A stretch of 64,000 nucleotides of DNA from Atriophallophorus winterbourni (GCA_013407085.1 JACCGJ010001858.1:62001-126000), one strand, 5' to 3'. Shown: positions 10,544 through 22,559, counted from the stretch's first letter. Numbers and translations: made by a program. The notes: generated by a model from the letters alone, not told the origin.

Positions 10544-11190
10544 TATACCATACTTTTTGTCTATATAATTGCTCATTAAATGTCAAGTGGTTCATGGTTA
10601 AGCAGATGTATACACCGTTGATAATTTGCTGGACACTGAAGATTGTCCTATCTGACAAACTGGCATTAGATTCCAAGGCGCGTCTAGCTATTTGTAACGC
10701 ACTTGTTGTATCGACGTTGATGAACAAAGCGCTTATATCAAAGCTAAACATTATTTCATAGTCATCTATTGTTACCGACTTTAAGCGTGCTGCAAAGTCA
10801 TATGCGTTCTTTGGGAACGAGGCTGTATTACCAACTAACGGTTTTAACAAATAAGCCAAATGTCTAGCTTACTAGTGCGCAGGTGATCCGATACCGTCAA
10901 CGATAGGTCTTACAGGGATGCATTCTTTATGTATTCCGGGTAGGCCGTATAACATAGGAGTTAAAGTAGACTTGTGATACAGGTTATCCCACAACCCCTT
11001 TCCCAGTATCTCCTGAAGGCAAGTACCCATTTAACAGTTATTCATTACCTTTTTCATTTTAACATTATCTGTCCGTTCATAAGGGCCCTCGGATAAGTGT
11101 ACCCCAACCTTGTCTAAATAGTCGCTTTTGTTCGAAATTATCGTTACTTTACCTTTGTCAGCCTTAGTAATGGCTATAATTAAGTGTTCA
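10544..11190 (-). pseudogene. Penelope-like element reverse transcriptase fragment
   Basis: Reading leftward from 11190, the - strand gives AITKADKGKVTIISNKSDYL, PMLYGLPGIHKECIPVRPIV, LAYLLKPLVGNT and then FSFDISALFINVDTTSAL and FNEQLYRQ. These correspond to the Penelope-type RT blocks 'KADKG', 'YGLPKIHK', 'RPI', 'SFDV.SLFTN' and 'F..YRQ'. At least two stops lie in the upstream half (near 11030 and 10870). The sequence is cut off just before the catalytic YxDD region, where the Tigger-like element begins at 10541. No GIY-YIG endonuclease remains. Confidence 0.8.
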
Positions 11191-13327
11191 GCAGTGTAAA
11201 TAAAATAGAAATCGTTATATCACGAACATCAGCTTCAGCTAACAAAATGCAAATGGTACTGTTGATCTGAAAAACGTTGCATTTAAAATATCACCATCAT
11301 CGCGGCCTAACATCAAATGACACATTAAAGATTTTGTCGCGAGGTGCTAAAACCATTAAAGTTCGCACCAAGTGAATTGTGGAAGAAAGACAAAGAGTGC
11401 AAGATTGTACATCAATGTCACTGGAAATCACTCTGGAAAAGTCAACCTGTGAATGATCCATCCAAAGGTGGATGTAAATCAACCGTGGTGCATAATCCAA
11501 GTGACCCGTTTCCAGAGTGCTGTTATCTCCTGCATACTCGTTTCTGGTATAGGTGTCGTCATCAGATGTAAGCAATAGGATTAGGACAAAATCAAGATCT
11601 TTCGTATTACTTTTATATTCATAGGTACTGCTTGCCGTTTCCAAAACTGGTTGCTCATCGAAAACAATATTTACCATCTCCGCGTAATGATCACAACCAG
11701 ACTGGGATTGATTGCAGATTATAGGTAATGCGAATGTGAGCTCAACGAAGAATCGAACATTTTCCGCAACTTAAACGCTTGTTTGGAAACTTCCTGATTC
11801 AATGTAGGAGCCCATTTTGCGATGACTTTAAAGTCTAACGTTTTCCATGTTTCAATCATCATTGAACCTAATCCTGCTGTTTCCACCTGATGACAACACG
11901 GAGCTAGAAACACGAGGTGGAACGTATGTGCATGAGATGTACGTAGTCATTATTCCGACCACTACAATTAGTTTGCTTTGTTGACTTAAATCCACTTGTG
12001 CGTCTGCCATTTGAAGTCTGACTTTCAAATGTGATTAACATTGACTTCCAAGTACAAAATTGTCTTCTTTGTCCTTCGTACTCGTTCTTTGGCGCGAGCT
12101 TAAATGGTTTCGGTGTGTTGCGTCTATGAGTCTTGCGGATGTGAACATTGTTTCATCAGACTTATTCACTTGATTATAAGATTCGAATTTGGCGACATTT
12201 TGAAAGCATAAATCTACATTTTCTTCAGACCGTTTTGTCATCAAGTTTAATGACAGAATTAGCCAACCTCTTATATGAAGTGACTCGCTAGGGTGATTCA
12301 TGTGATTTTGTACGGCGATCGGTTCTGCGGTTGTTCGTCTTTCACCTTCATTGTAACCGCATACTTATTGATGCATTCTTGTGCACGTCGATTGTGAACT
12401 TTGGCGATTATCTCGGAGTAGTTCTATTTGAAGTGCTGCCCAAATTGATCGAGATCAAAGACTTTTGGTCGTGCCTTTGTGTTACCGAATGATGTTCGTG
12501 TAATGATGGGGCAGAAATCTAATCAATCTTGACAAAATAATGATTGTCGCAACCCAAGGATGCTATTGTTGAGGGAACGTTTCATTGGATTTTCGAAGAA
12601 TTTGTCCTTGGTATGGGTGAATTCATAGTACAATGTTGAACACGACCTGTGAGTGTTTTTTATTCTTAACGGGTGGAGGATACGTGACGCGATCTCTGAA
12701 ACATTTCGATCTTATGGTAGGATTCCGCCGGTTATGTTGGTGTAGTCGTGAATCTGTTGGGTGCCCTAAACTTTGAGACGCTTGATAAACATCTTTGATA
12801 TTTATTTCTCTTGAACGTCTCGATTAGGTAATACTGCCCCATTCTCAATAACGTCGGATCAAAGCCCACGAATCACACTCGCAATTCAGAACGAATGAAT
12901 TTCAGCTAATGGTGTCATTTTGTTTGATGATGAAAAGTTCAGAAAAGCAACAGCCACCCACCGAACACCGTTTAGGCGAAATCCACACTTTGGTGTACAA
13001 GTATTCTCTTCTGTAAAGCTGGTGTGCTTGATGTATGGATTCCTACTATATTTAGTTATGCACCTTTTTAACCAACCACTTTCTTTAATACTAGTGAAAA
13101 AATATCGAAGCGCATGCGGATCCTGATCTTACTGTTCCTACCTGATGAGTGCAAACAGCACGATAACGGTCGTGGGGTGTTTTGTGACGGAAAAGCATGC
13201 AAATGAATATTTTGAAGCTTAATTACTTCGAAGAACCACAAGGTTAGTGAAAGTCACGTTGGATCGGACGCACAATCACGTGACGGTTAACAAAATCGAT
13301 TTTCTGGTTTGACCGAAAATCACCAAC

Positions 13328-13534
13328 ATGTTTGACCTTTTGGTCACTTTTATCATGATAGCAATCGTGTGCGGAATTTGTCTGCATGTGAGGAATTCGC
13401 AACCAAGTTGCTTGGCTGAATGTTCCATGAAGAGGAGGGGTGATGAACACTGTGCGAGCTCTCTTATCATCGGTCAATGCTTGAGATTATCACCACGGCC
13501 AATGAAAGAACGAGTCAGTTATTCAGCGAGTTAG
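13328..13534 (+). CDS. Hypothetical small ORF with hydrophobic N-terminus
   Basis: This 68-codon frame starts MFDLLVTFIMIAIVCGIC, a strongly hydrophobic run like a signal peptide or anchor. It is followed by a short polar region with four cysteines (spacing C-x3-C-x10-C-x8-C) and a basic tail. I recognise no family, see no splice-site support and have no promoter evidence. In AT-rich DNA a hydrophobic run can arise by chance. Confidence 0.15.
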   Translation: MFDLLVTFIMIAIVCGICLHVRNSQPSCLAECSMKRRGDEHCASSLIIGQCLRLSPRPMKERVSYSAS

Positions 13535-14289
13535 GCTAACCTTTTGACCAGCGAATCATCACAGGTTGAGCAATCGAGCGGCATGAGTATATAATGACAT
13601 GGGCTGCGCACAGCTAGTTAGAAGGTTTCAGACCCATTCGGAGTGTGGCTTTGAAACGACGCTCTGCTAATTTAAGGAGTGAGAGAGTGAAATCCTGCGA
13701 GCAATATCAAGTCTTCGAAACAGCAACATGCCTTGGTCGTTCAAAGAATTCCTCAAATCACCTCTGAAATATCTGACCCGTGATTCTGAAAAAAATTCTG
13801 AACAGAAAAAGCTGAATTGATATGCACGTCTTTTCATTTAACAACGGGAATAAAATTCTAATTAAAATGATTGATTAATCCATATCGTATATTCAACGAT
13901 GGCTAAAGCCATGTTTCAAATCCAATAGCAGCATTTACACTTTTAGAAAGTTGAAGCTGTCTGTTTCCACATTATGCTTCTTGATCGACTAAGTTCATCC
14001 CAAAGTGCAATTCTGAGATCTGCTGCATTTGTTTTGGGAGCGTGGCTTTTACAAAAGTGGTGAAATTTATGTGTTCACATTATAATGGAACATTCGTGGC
14101 ACTTGGACGCTGATTCTCTTATCCTCAGTCCATGAATGCAAATTGCATTAAACCGGTCGTGGTATGGGTTATGGAATTACGTGCATATAAGTAATTTGCT
14201 TAGAAAATCATCCTTTCTGTTATTCGCTAGGTCTTTGTTAACCAGTCTGTTTACGCCTGTATAGGTTGTTGAAGAACGCCTTCGGTACC

Positions 14290-14490
14290 TGTTATCCATG
14301 AATTTACGTAAAGGGCATGATTGCTTCATGCTTCGCTGCTTTTAAAATGAATAAACAGTCCGATTCGAAGCGCCCACAGCGTAGAGCAGTGCTCTGTCGA
14401 TTGGCGTCAGTTGCACACCAGCAGTGCGATTTACGATTATCAGCTTAGCACAGCATCTACTCTGTTCACAGCTTGCGCTTCACACAGCGC
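14290..14490 (+). repeat. Weak dispersed repeat, related to 45065-45310
   Basis: The order AATGAATAA, CCGATTCG, CAGCAGTG-like, GAT.TACGAT, TCTACT..GTTC and a TTCACACAG-like end is shared with 45130-45310. Similarity is patchy by eye and no structure is evident. Confidence 0.3.
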
Positions 14491-14650
14491 CTCTAAAGTA
14501 AGCGGCTGAGTGCACGTTCACGCAACCACTCGGGTTAATGTGAGAGACGTCGGTTTACCGCAAGTGCGGTCTGCTCATAAGTCGACTTCTTGATCTGAAC
14601 TCTCCATAGAGTAGATATATTTATATGCGTACAGTATGCAATCTGTTCAC

Positions 14651-14794
14651 CTGACCCAGCCAGTCTGGGTTCCTCTATCGTATCAGGGTGAACATGCTCC
14701 GGATCGTAGGAACAGTCGTAATTTGTCCGTCCCCAATATGCTAGAGTGACGGCGGATTTTTCGTAGATGAAAAGCATCCGGTTTCCGTTCATGT
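14651..14794 (-). other. Possible unassigned exon
   Basis: The - strand frame (DMNGNRMLFIYEKSAVTLAY ... DPEHVHPDTIEEPRL) ends at a good donor (CAG/gtgaac) and could start after ...gcaag at 14795. Its phase fits the candidate exon at 15746-15898. I recognise no domain, and the support is only open frame, codon composition and splice signals. Confidence 0.2.
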
Positions 14795-15745
14795 CTTGCG
14801 TGGATGATAAAAGTCTTATTACCGTACATAGAGCGATTAGTGAGGCATAACGTCATCTTCACTGTTAACTTGCGGTTGCCTCATACATGAGAGTTCAATG
14901 GTGACAAAACAGCAGATGCTCTGCCAATCCATTTATCGATCTCCATGTCTAGCGCAAGGTTATCCGCATTTGTTGGTATAAGTTAGGTGAAATAATGTAC
15001 TGCTACAAGCTGACAATTTTCAGCGGTGATAAGTGACTGCAAAATTCTACCTTGACTTGGGACTTTGCCATTGTTCACGCTGATTTTGAAATCAAAGTCC
15101 ATGCATACCGACGAAAAACAGTCGATTAGCAATTGCAGTGACTATTAGTAGTTAGAAATTGTATCTGCATCGTGTCTACGTTTTCGGAAAAATAAAGCGT
15201 AGCAATAATGACAAAAAACAAATATGTCATTGATATTTGAAATTTCATGTCTCTCATGTATAGCCAGAACATGAGTAAGAATTTAGGATAGGAATCCGTC
15301 GGGCGCAGAACAAATACAAACCGAATATTTATTCTCAAGCCAATTCGAACGTGTTTTACCTACTTTTAAAATGACTAGCAGCTTTTCGTTTGGTATCCGC
15401 ATTAGCTTCCGAAATATTGGCTAATTTTACTTCATGATTAGAATTCACTTGGATCTTAATATTTCTAGTGGAGATACTCAAGCTGGATCAGTTTCTTAGG
15501 CGCTCCAATATGAATTAAATGATAAATACCGTTACAAAATGTCGAAAAATGAACACTATAGTTTTCTCAAAGGTTCATCAGTTATGATAAACCGAACTGC
15601 TCTATATACCCAGATATTTTTACTCACGGAATAGAAATTACTATCTTACAGATAGAGATGAAGTTATCTCCTGCAGCGAAAGCATTTACTTATTTGATCT
15701 ATATCCTATTGTTATATTCATAGAATATCAAAGTTTGCATTTTAC

Positions 15746-15898
15746 GATCATTTGGTGACGCGCGAAGTACGCTAGTGATATGCGGAAATGTAATCGTCAT
15801 AAATACGGGTTTGTCGCGACACAATCGTCGAGAAACTTCAAGATCTTGAACACTGTCGTTAAATAGGTCATTGGCTTCGAAATTCCTTGACAACATTG
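15746..15898 (-). other. Possible unassigned exon
   Basis: The - strand sequence follows a plausible acceptor (tgctctcctcag) and stays open through SRNFEANDLFNDSVQDLEV and RDKPVFMTITFPHITS to a weak donor (gatc/gtaaaa). The reading phase is compatible with 14651-14794. There is no family assignment, and chance remains quite possible. Confidence 0.2.
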
Positions 15899-16429
15899 CT
15901 GAGGAGAGCACTCAAGTGACACCGAGAATACGTAAAGATACAAATGGTAGAAACGGTTTCAAGATTCAAGAATTTATGGTCACAGTAGCATGTGGCTTCA
16001 CAATTACCATATCATGGTAAATATTTTTTCATGAAAATGAAATAACAAATAACCACATTATGTCACGTATTGTCTAGTTGAATACTCACCAGGAGTCAAT
16101 ACGCAGGTGTTGTCAAATCGGTCTTTAACAAACACGTGTCAAAATTTCGAATTCGTAAAACCAGTTTAGGGGAGGGCTATGCAAAGGAAACAGGCACTTA
16201 CACAAAGAAAAATATCGGCGACAACTATGGGGAATGCAAAATTTCTTATGTTAGTATCACATCACTCAGAACTCCACTTTGAAGGGGATGAAGAGTCTGA
16301 GTTATAACAATCGTTCCTCGTACGTTAGTTTCCGAGAACCACTCATGAGTTCGTTTGTACGATGCTATATTTTATCAAGCAATAGTATATCCTTTTTAAC
16401 CAGGGAGTTTAATTCTGCGATACATTCAA

Positions 16430-16770
16430 ATTCAAAGTAATTCAAAGTTTTAATGGTCCAAAAAGTAAATACTTTACAGTAACCACAGATTAAAAATATA
16501 GGGAATTCATAAAAAAACAACACATGGAAAGTCAGCATGTGTTTTCAGGTTCAAGGTTGGGTTTGGTCAACATATACTTCTCAAGTTCAGCCTTGAACAT
16601 GTTCAGGCTTGTTGCGCAAATGATATGTGGGGGTAGGGAGTTCCATAGAAAACAGACTCTGACAGCAAAGAAAAAACTTAGACAATTTGATCTCTGATAC
16701 ATGCTCGCAATGTTGGATTTAAGAAGCCTTTTACGATCATGGGCAACGTTCCATGCAATATGCTTGAAAA
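16430..16770 (-). pseudogene. 3' end of a family A-type LINE
   Basis: On the - strand the frame FFFAVRVCFLWNSLPPHIIC followed by SLNMFKAELEKYML matches the C-terminal block of family A RT (SVRVCFTWNSLPSTVAHVTS). The stop at about 16540 is followed by a 3' UTR ending TTTTTGGACCATTAAAACTT and a TTGAATTACTTTGAATT tail, the same tail type as at 5200. Only the last 80 or so codons remain. Confidence 0.75.
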
Positions 16771-17863
16771 TCCATCGCGGAAGAAACAGTCATGCAATAA
16801 TCAGACCTAAATTCAATTTTGTTCGATGTCGCTCGGAAGTAGCGTTAAATTACTGGAGTTCTCGAATATTCTGACGTCAACTAGGATGGACTAGAATCAA
16901 ATTTCTGATGGATTTATTAGCGAAAAAAGCGGGTGTATTATGGATAATGGAGATTTTGTTAGATACAAGTTGTTGTATTTTGTTCCATAGGCCGTTTAAT
17001 CTTTTTAAACGTGGCGTTAAAGAAAAACATACTCGGAATATTATGCTATACTCTACTCTATTCACGGCTCCTCAAGATTCTCTTAGAAGTAGTTTGCAAG
17101 AAATCGTTCAATCCTTCTGATTTCATTGTGTTTGCGATTTAACAACGTAACGTTCGAAACCTAATAGCAACTTGATCTTGAACTGTACTCATATAACTTT
17201 GCAGACTCGGGGTTCGTCTTTACCGGGTTTGTATGGTGTTGTGTTTGAAAATGATGACAATTCATTGCTTGTTAACCCCGTTGATCGAAATTAGACAAGA
17301 AATCTTGAACATGGGATAAAGCGAGTCTGGAATCGTTTAGCGACTGAGTTTTAACTTGATTGCGAGAAACTTAGCACGAGCGGCAAGATAGGAACTGAAC
17401 AAACTACCAAAGACTCTGGTTTGGTTGACCGATTCAAATAAATACATATTCTTTCTTATATTTAACGAGAATCCAAAATACATTTTCAAGCGAAACATTA
17501 ATGATTCGAAACCAAGGTAAAATCTCGTTTATCAAGCTTATCCACAAACAATGGGGAATCCTGTAGTATTCACAGAATATACGTGGATTCTTTATCTATC
17601 GCGAAGTAAATGAACAACAACTGGCTGACAAAATCTCACCTTGTTTCGAGAGAAAATACTCGGTAAACAAAAAATCATATTTGCATTCATTTCCCTCGCA
17701 CACGCACACAACTCAGGTCCGTTTTCCTCATGTATACATTCATCTCGTAGATACTGTGAGATCAGCATTCGAACACGTGCCTTACAAAAATGATTGTGAA
17801 AGAGATGTGAAAGAAATTCACAACTACCGTTGAGCCGAAAAAAACTTTCTCTTGAACACTTAA
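16771..17863. other. Spacer, nothing recognised
   Basis: Small open frames at 16877-17065 (-) and 16908-17120 (+) overlap each other and have no known motif. Confidence 0.4.
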
Positions 17864-17879
17864 TTAAGAACGCCGTACT

Positions 17880-18400
17880 AATTGTCTGGTTCCAAGGTTG
17901 TCACGGCCACGGTTGTCACATTGACCCCACAAGCTGGGAAGAACTTGCTCTTGACCGCTCACTTTGAAGGCATTGTGTAAAGCGTCGTCTGCAAGCAGGG
18001 GAGGAGCAAATACAGCTCTTGGCTGCTGAACGCAGATCACGCCGCCGGCGTGCAACTGATTCAATACAACAGAGTTCTGACTATCGTTGCAAGCGCTGCG
18101 GGAGAGATTGTTCCTCCCGAATCGGACTGTTTAGTCATTCAAAAAGCTGCAAAACATGAAATTCATGCGATGTGATGTACATCCATGGTCGACATCGACC
18201 GACGTAGGCCAACAACAACTAATTGTCTACAAGCAGATGATGCTCTCAGCTGTTAATAGCATATCATGACGTCAGCATGCAAATGACGGCGAACGTCCGA
18301 GTTCTGTCCAGCGCTGCGAGTGCAATTTTTCCTCCCAAATCGGACTGTTTACTAACTCGAAAAGCTGCAGAGCATGAAAACCATATTCGCTCTGGAGATG
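17880..18400 (+). pseudogene. Two tandem copies of a LINE-type C-terminal zinc-finger tail
   Basis: The + strand reads SWEELALDRSL, then AAERRSRRRRATDS, then YRCKRCGRDCSSRIGLFSHS and KSC followed by a stop at about 18160. A related copy about 222 bp further on reads QRCECNFSSQIGLFTNSKSC and then a stop. The arrangement 'W..LA.DR ... R.RR ... C-x2-C-x12-H-x4-C' is typical of the C-terminus of certain animal LINE ORF2 proteins. The first copy keeps all four zinc ligands; the second has H changed to N and altered spacing. The leading part contains stops. I cannot tell which LINE clade it belongs to. Confidence 0.55.
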
Positions 18401-18579
18401 TACATACATGGACAACGTCAAATGAAGTAGACTTACAACAACGCATATTCATTATCATTCACGTCTTAACAGAGTGGTTGAGATAAACAGAGAGATTTTC
18501 AGAGGATCGGTGTATCAAACCTAATTCTGATTTGCATGTATTTCTGTCACCCACATCACGACCGGGTTCGAGCTTTTTG

Positions 18580-20381
18580 CAATCATCAGGTAGATTCAAG
18601 ATTCCAGATTGAGATTTTAGGGTTAAAAAAGTAATTGCTGTACAATAACCATGCAGTTGAACTATAAGTACAAGTGTATATGTGTATATGTGTGTAGAAA
18701 ATTTTTAAAATCAAAATAATTCTGGTAACGATAGATTATAAAAAGTTCGGGGCATAATTTGGATTGGCTCTTAGGAAATCGTCCAGTTTTAATTTGAATA
18801 TAGAAAAAGTGTTTGAGCTTACAAATTGGCTGGCAAGGAATTCCAAGCGAAACAAATACGTACAGAATAAAATACCTGCGGCAGTTCTGATTGGAGTGGA
18901 GTATTTCCAACTTGCGGTTGTGACCGCGGTTGTTGCTGGATGTTCGTCGGTGAAATAGTATATCCAAAGGGTGGGAAACACTGTTAAGGATTTTGAATGT
19001 GAGGAGGAGGTCGGCTCGCAGTCTCCTTTGTGCAAGCGTCGTCAGCTTCAGTTTACTTAGTCGGTCAGCGAATGGTAGGTTTTCGAGCCCAATGACCAAC
19101 TTTGAGGCTCTGTGATATATGCGATCCAATAGTGAAATGTCTTTTTGAAGCCATGGGGTCCAGGCTTGTGAAGCGTAATCAGTAAGCGGGTGTATGTACG
19201 TGTTCATCATCAGAGAAAAACAGCTCTGGGAAAAACGTCCGAATATCCGCCTTAACACACCGAGCATCCGAGACGCGCGTTTGTAAACGGCTTCGCATTG
19301 TAGACCATTTTTCAGGCTACCGCAAATCCAGACACCCAGGTCTTTTTCTTGTTTGGTGTACTCCAGGATATTGTTGCCAAGCTTGTATGAATGAGAAAAG
19401 CTTAGCACACGACCAATGTGCATGATTTGAGACTTCTGCATGTTTAGCGGTAGGTTATTTTCAGATAACCACATTTGCACAGCATCCAAGTCACTTTGAA
19501 GCACACTGCGATCCTCGGCAGTGCTGATTTTTTTCCATATTTTTATGTCATCTGCGAACAGAACCATCTTACTGCCGCGTGGTGTTGGCAGGTCATTCAT
19601 ATAAATCAGAAACAGTATCGGTCCAAGCACGGATCCCTGTGGAACACCGCTAGTGACGTCGATTTTCTTCGATAGTATACCGTCAACTCGTACCCGTATG
19701 TGTTTTTTGCTGAGATAGTCTCGCAACAATCATACAGTCCTCCAGCAATACCGTGTTTCTTTAGCTTGTTCAGCAGTAAGTTGTGATCAACTCTGTCAAA
19801 AGCTTTAGAAATGTCAAGGTAGCATGCATGAATACTGCCTCCAGCGTCCACTACACTAGTCCAGTCGTCCAAACATGTCAGCAAATTAGTTAGACAAGAG
19901 CGGTTTCTGCGAAATCCGTGTTGGGCAATTGTCAAGAGTCCGTTCGATTCCAGGTGGCGCACTACTTCTGCAGTGATTATGCGCTCAAAAACCTTTAAAA
20001 CCGAAGACAGCAATGTCACAGGCCTGTATTGCTTTTTACTTCAGAACGGCATCCACTTTTGTAAATTGGTGTAATTAGTCCCAGCTTCCAATCAATTGGT
20101 CCCATTCCAAATTGAAGCAATTCGTTAAACAAACGAGATAAAGGTTCCGAGAGCTGCGCATGACAGCTTTTGAGGAGCTACGGTGAAATTTCGTCTGGTC
20201 CCGCAGATTTCTTTACGTTTAACTTTCTTAAGTGCTGGGCGACCACCATCGGAGTAATTAATATTTCACTCAGAGTGGGACGATCATAACGAATGCTTGG
20301 TTTCTGTTCGTGCTTCGTGGATTTCGATACTCCAGCATAAAAGTCTGCTAACAAATCAGCGGTTTGTTCAACGGATTCAGA
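18580..20381 (-). pseudogene. LINE family A reverse transcriptase, frameshifted
   Basis: Reading leftward the - strand gives NVKKSAGPDEISP, LITPIYKSGCRS, then NQHGF/AQHGFRRNRSCLTNLL, LDISKAFDRVDHN, a frameshift near 19725, then SGVPQGSVLGPILFLIYMND, FADDIKIWKK, EKDLGVWICGSL and ASQAWTPWLQKDI. A further frameshift near 18890 puts the final block (LKLDDFLRANP) in another frame, and another lies near 20030. The catalytic FADD is intact but the protein cannot be made as one chain. The 5' side stops abruptly at 20381, where a truncated Gypsy fragment of the opposite strand begins. Confidence 0.9.
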
Positions 20382-20394
20382 TCATTTTCTTCCG

Positions 20395-21507
20395 ATGTCT
20401 CATCCTGAAAAGCGTGCCTCCGTGAGGCTAATCGCAGATCGTTTTGTTTGGCCGTCCATGAATAAGGATATACGAAATTGGGTGCAGCATTGCATTCCTT
20501 GTCAAACGAACAAGATATCTAGGCATACCTTCACACCTCACGTTCCATTTAGGCATCCCAACTGTCGATTCTCTCATGTGCATCTTGATCTCGTCGGTCC
20601 TATGCCATCATCGAACGGATAATCATTTTTCCTAACGGCGATTGATCGTTTTACTAGATGGTCGATTGCTGTTCCGATCAAAGACACATGTTCATAGAAT
20701 GTAGGCCGCTTCTTCGTCGAACATTGAATTGCCAATTTTGGGACACTATCTGTCATCACAACCGACCGTGGCGCTCAGTTTCAATCGACTTTGTTCCGAG
20801 ACTTGACACGACTCCTTGGCTGTCAGCACATACGAACCACCGCCTACCACCCTAACTCGAACGGATTGGTTAAACGCTTCCATCGGCAGCTTAAAGCCTC
20901 TTTAGCTTGCCAGCCTGATCCTAATAAATGGACTGAGAATTTGCCACTTGTTCTTCTCGAAATACGTTCCGCTATCAAAGAAGACATGCAGTGCTCAGCC
21001 GTAGAGTTAGTTTTTGGTACCGCCTTGTGTCTTCTTGGTGAACTCGTTGTGCCCTGCCAGTCACTACCTCCGGCGTCAGATCACATTTTTCTCGCTTGCG
21101 ATCGTTCATGTCCAAGTTGGACTTTACGCCTTCTCGTCAGCGCATTATCCACCAACAGAAATCACCTCATCTTGATACGTGTGATTTTGTTTTTGTGCGA
21201 CGCGACTCTGCCATCCTATCACGGACCACACAGAGTTATTGAGCTTAAACACAAGTACTTCGTTTTGGATATGAATGTTCGACATGACTCAGTTTCTTTT
21301 GACCGCTTAAAACCCGCTTTCGTCGAGCTTAAGCCGCAATCTCCACCAAGCATCACTACGCCCCACGCACAACCCCCTGATAATCCTCATGTGCCAACCT
21401 CCACCCATGTTCATCCCAATTCCCCGGTCTCTCCTACCCCCGTTCAAACCCGAACCGGTAGACATGTGCATTGGCCCAAACGCCTTGCTGATTACTTGAT
21501 CTTATAA
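20395..21507 (+). pseudogene. Gypsy integrase and pol tail, with frameshifts
   Basis: The frame at 20395-20622 gives SVRLIADRFVWPSMNKDI and WVQHCIPCQTNK (the HHCC zinc domain end), then VHLDLVGPMPSSNG, where a stop follows. The integrase core continues in shifted frames (DRGAQFQSTL-like near 20765, then HPNSNGLVKRFHRQLKASL at 20850). A 238-codon frame from 20791 carries the core end (WTENLPLVLLEIRSA, SAVELVFGT) and a proline/histidine-rich tail ending TGRHVHWPKRLADYLIL. There are several frameshifts and stops, so it is not functional as it stands. Confidence 0.85.
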
Positions 21508-21568
21508 ACATTTCGAGCGTATGTCACCCTCCATTCAAGCCTAACTTACGCTCTGGTGGGGGGAGTAT

Positions 21569-21976
21569 TGTAGTGAACTGCTTCCACTTTGTAACTTCGT
21601 ATTTTGTACATACAATTTTTGGCCTTGTATAGTTATTCGTATTCTTGGCCATGTACACTTCATCTGTATCAATGCTGGTACATCATACTTTTTGGCGGTC
21701 AATACAATTTCGAACTCGGTCTTTGTCTTCTTCCGTGGTTGCGAAGTCCGTGTGCGTTGCTCCGTGCCGGAATTTGTGATTAACGGATTCTCCAACATTT
21801 TAGCGCATTCTGCACCTTGGATTCCATCTCTGGGATTTTCCTGTGTGGATTACTCCGCTATCGTTGGACGTTACGGATCTCTCATTGGACATTAGCTCCT
21901 TTGGTATTTTAGTGAGTTCTTTCCATTTTTGTCATTTTGTGTGTAGAGCTAGACTATTTTCCCTTAGTCCACTACA
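21569..21976 (+). repeat. 3' LTR of the truncated Gypsy element
   Basis: It starts TGTAGTGAACTGCTTCC after a purine-rich tract and ends TCCACTACA (408 bp). It aligns along its length with 32183-32580. Confidence 0.9.
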
Positions 21977-22559
21977 ATGGTAGATTTTAAATGCAAATTT
22001 GACCGAAGCTCGTTACTCTCATTTTTATCGGAGTTGGAATTAGAATACGTCTAGAATCGAATAACAGTTTCAACTATAACAAACACAAAATTGAAAAAAA
22101 TAAAAACAGCTCAGAAAATTTCGTTTCCGTTTATTTTAAGCGCTAGATATTCAAGTTCAGTTCAGTTCAGTTCAGTTCAGTTTGCACAGAACAGTATGTG
22201 GCTAACAAGCCAATCGAGCGTCCAGAATTTCTTTCGGTGGAAAGCTGCAAAGAAACACCCACCACTGCCAAAAAGTTTATTCTTTTTGTCTATTTGAAAT
22301 CTTCGCCGATCGCGAAGCCAAGAGATTATCCGGGTTGAACTTAGGAAGCACCGCGTTATAGCCGATGCTGAAAAAAAGAAAAAGCAGTTTCTCATCACCA
22401 GCACGGCGAGAGGTCAGCTGAAGTAGCAATGTGTATAATAAAAATGAAAAAACACAGAGAACTCTAGCCCTCACTTTATTTACGGGATAACGCTAAAAGA
22501 TGAAAAACCTGAGCTTGTATAGCAATTAAGGAGAGTATTCGGGAAACAACTTACCCCAG
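21977..22559. other. Spacer with a (TTCAG)5 microsatellite
   Basis: No gene recognised. It holds the pentamer array at 22156-22180. An overlapping low-complexity frame on the + strand near 22190-22430 (lysine-rich) has no known motif. Confidence 0.4.
22156..22180 (+). repeat. (TTCAG)5 microsatellite
   Basis: Five perfect TTCAG units. It is not the TTAGGG telomere repeat. Confidence 0.9.

Larger units (their letters stand above)
11191..16429. other. Long stretch without a firm gene
   Basis: I scanned both strands and found no protein family I can name. It contains weak candidates listed separately: possible - strand exons at 14651-14794 and 15746-15898, a small + strand ORF at 13328-13534, and a dispersed repeat near 14290-14490. 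The open stretches at 11297-11677 and 12035-12301 (- strand) have no recognisable motif. Confidence 0.4.
20382..21976 (+). mobile_element. 5'-truncated Gypsy (CsRn1-like) element: integrase plus 3' LTR
   Basis: The homology to the complete element at 27969-32580 begins here (GATCATTTTC.TCCGATGTCT, matching 31000-31020). It runs through the integrase, the proline-rich pol tail and a purine tract (GGTGGGGGGAGTAT) into a full 3' LTR. Everything upstream (gag, protease, RT, RNase H) is missing. The truncation point abuts the 5' break of the opposite-strand LINE at 20381, so the junction is a rearrangement rather than a normal insertion. Confidence 0.9.

Noticed and set aside
11297..11677. 126-codon - strand ORF next to the Penelope-like fragment
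   Set aside because: I looked for GIY-YIG or RT motifs and found none; left as unassigned.
13328..13534. Confident call of a secreted cysteine-rich peptide
   Set aside because: Only a hydrophobic N-terminus and four cysteines support it; no splice, promoter or homology evidence, so kept as a low-confidence ORF only.
22156..22180. Telomere-like repeat
   Set aside because: The unit is TTCAG, five copies only; it is not TTAGGG and there is no longer array.
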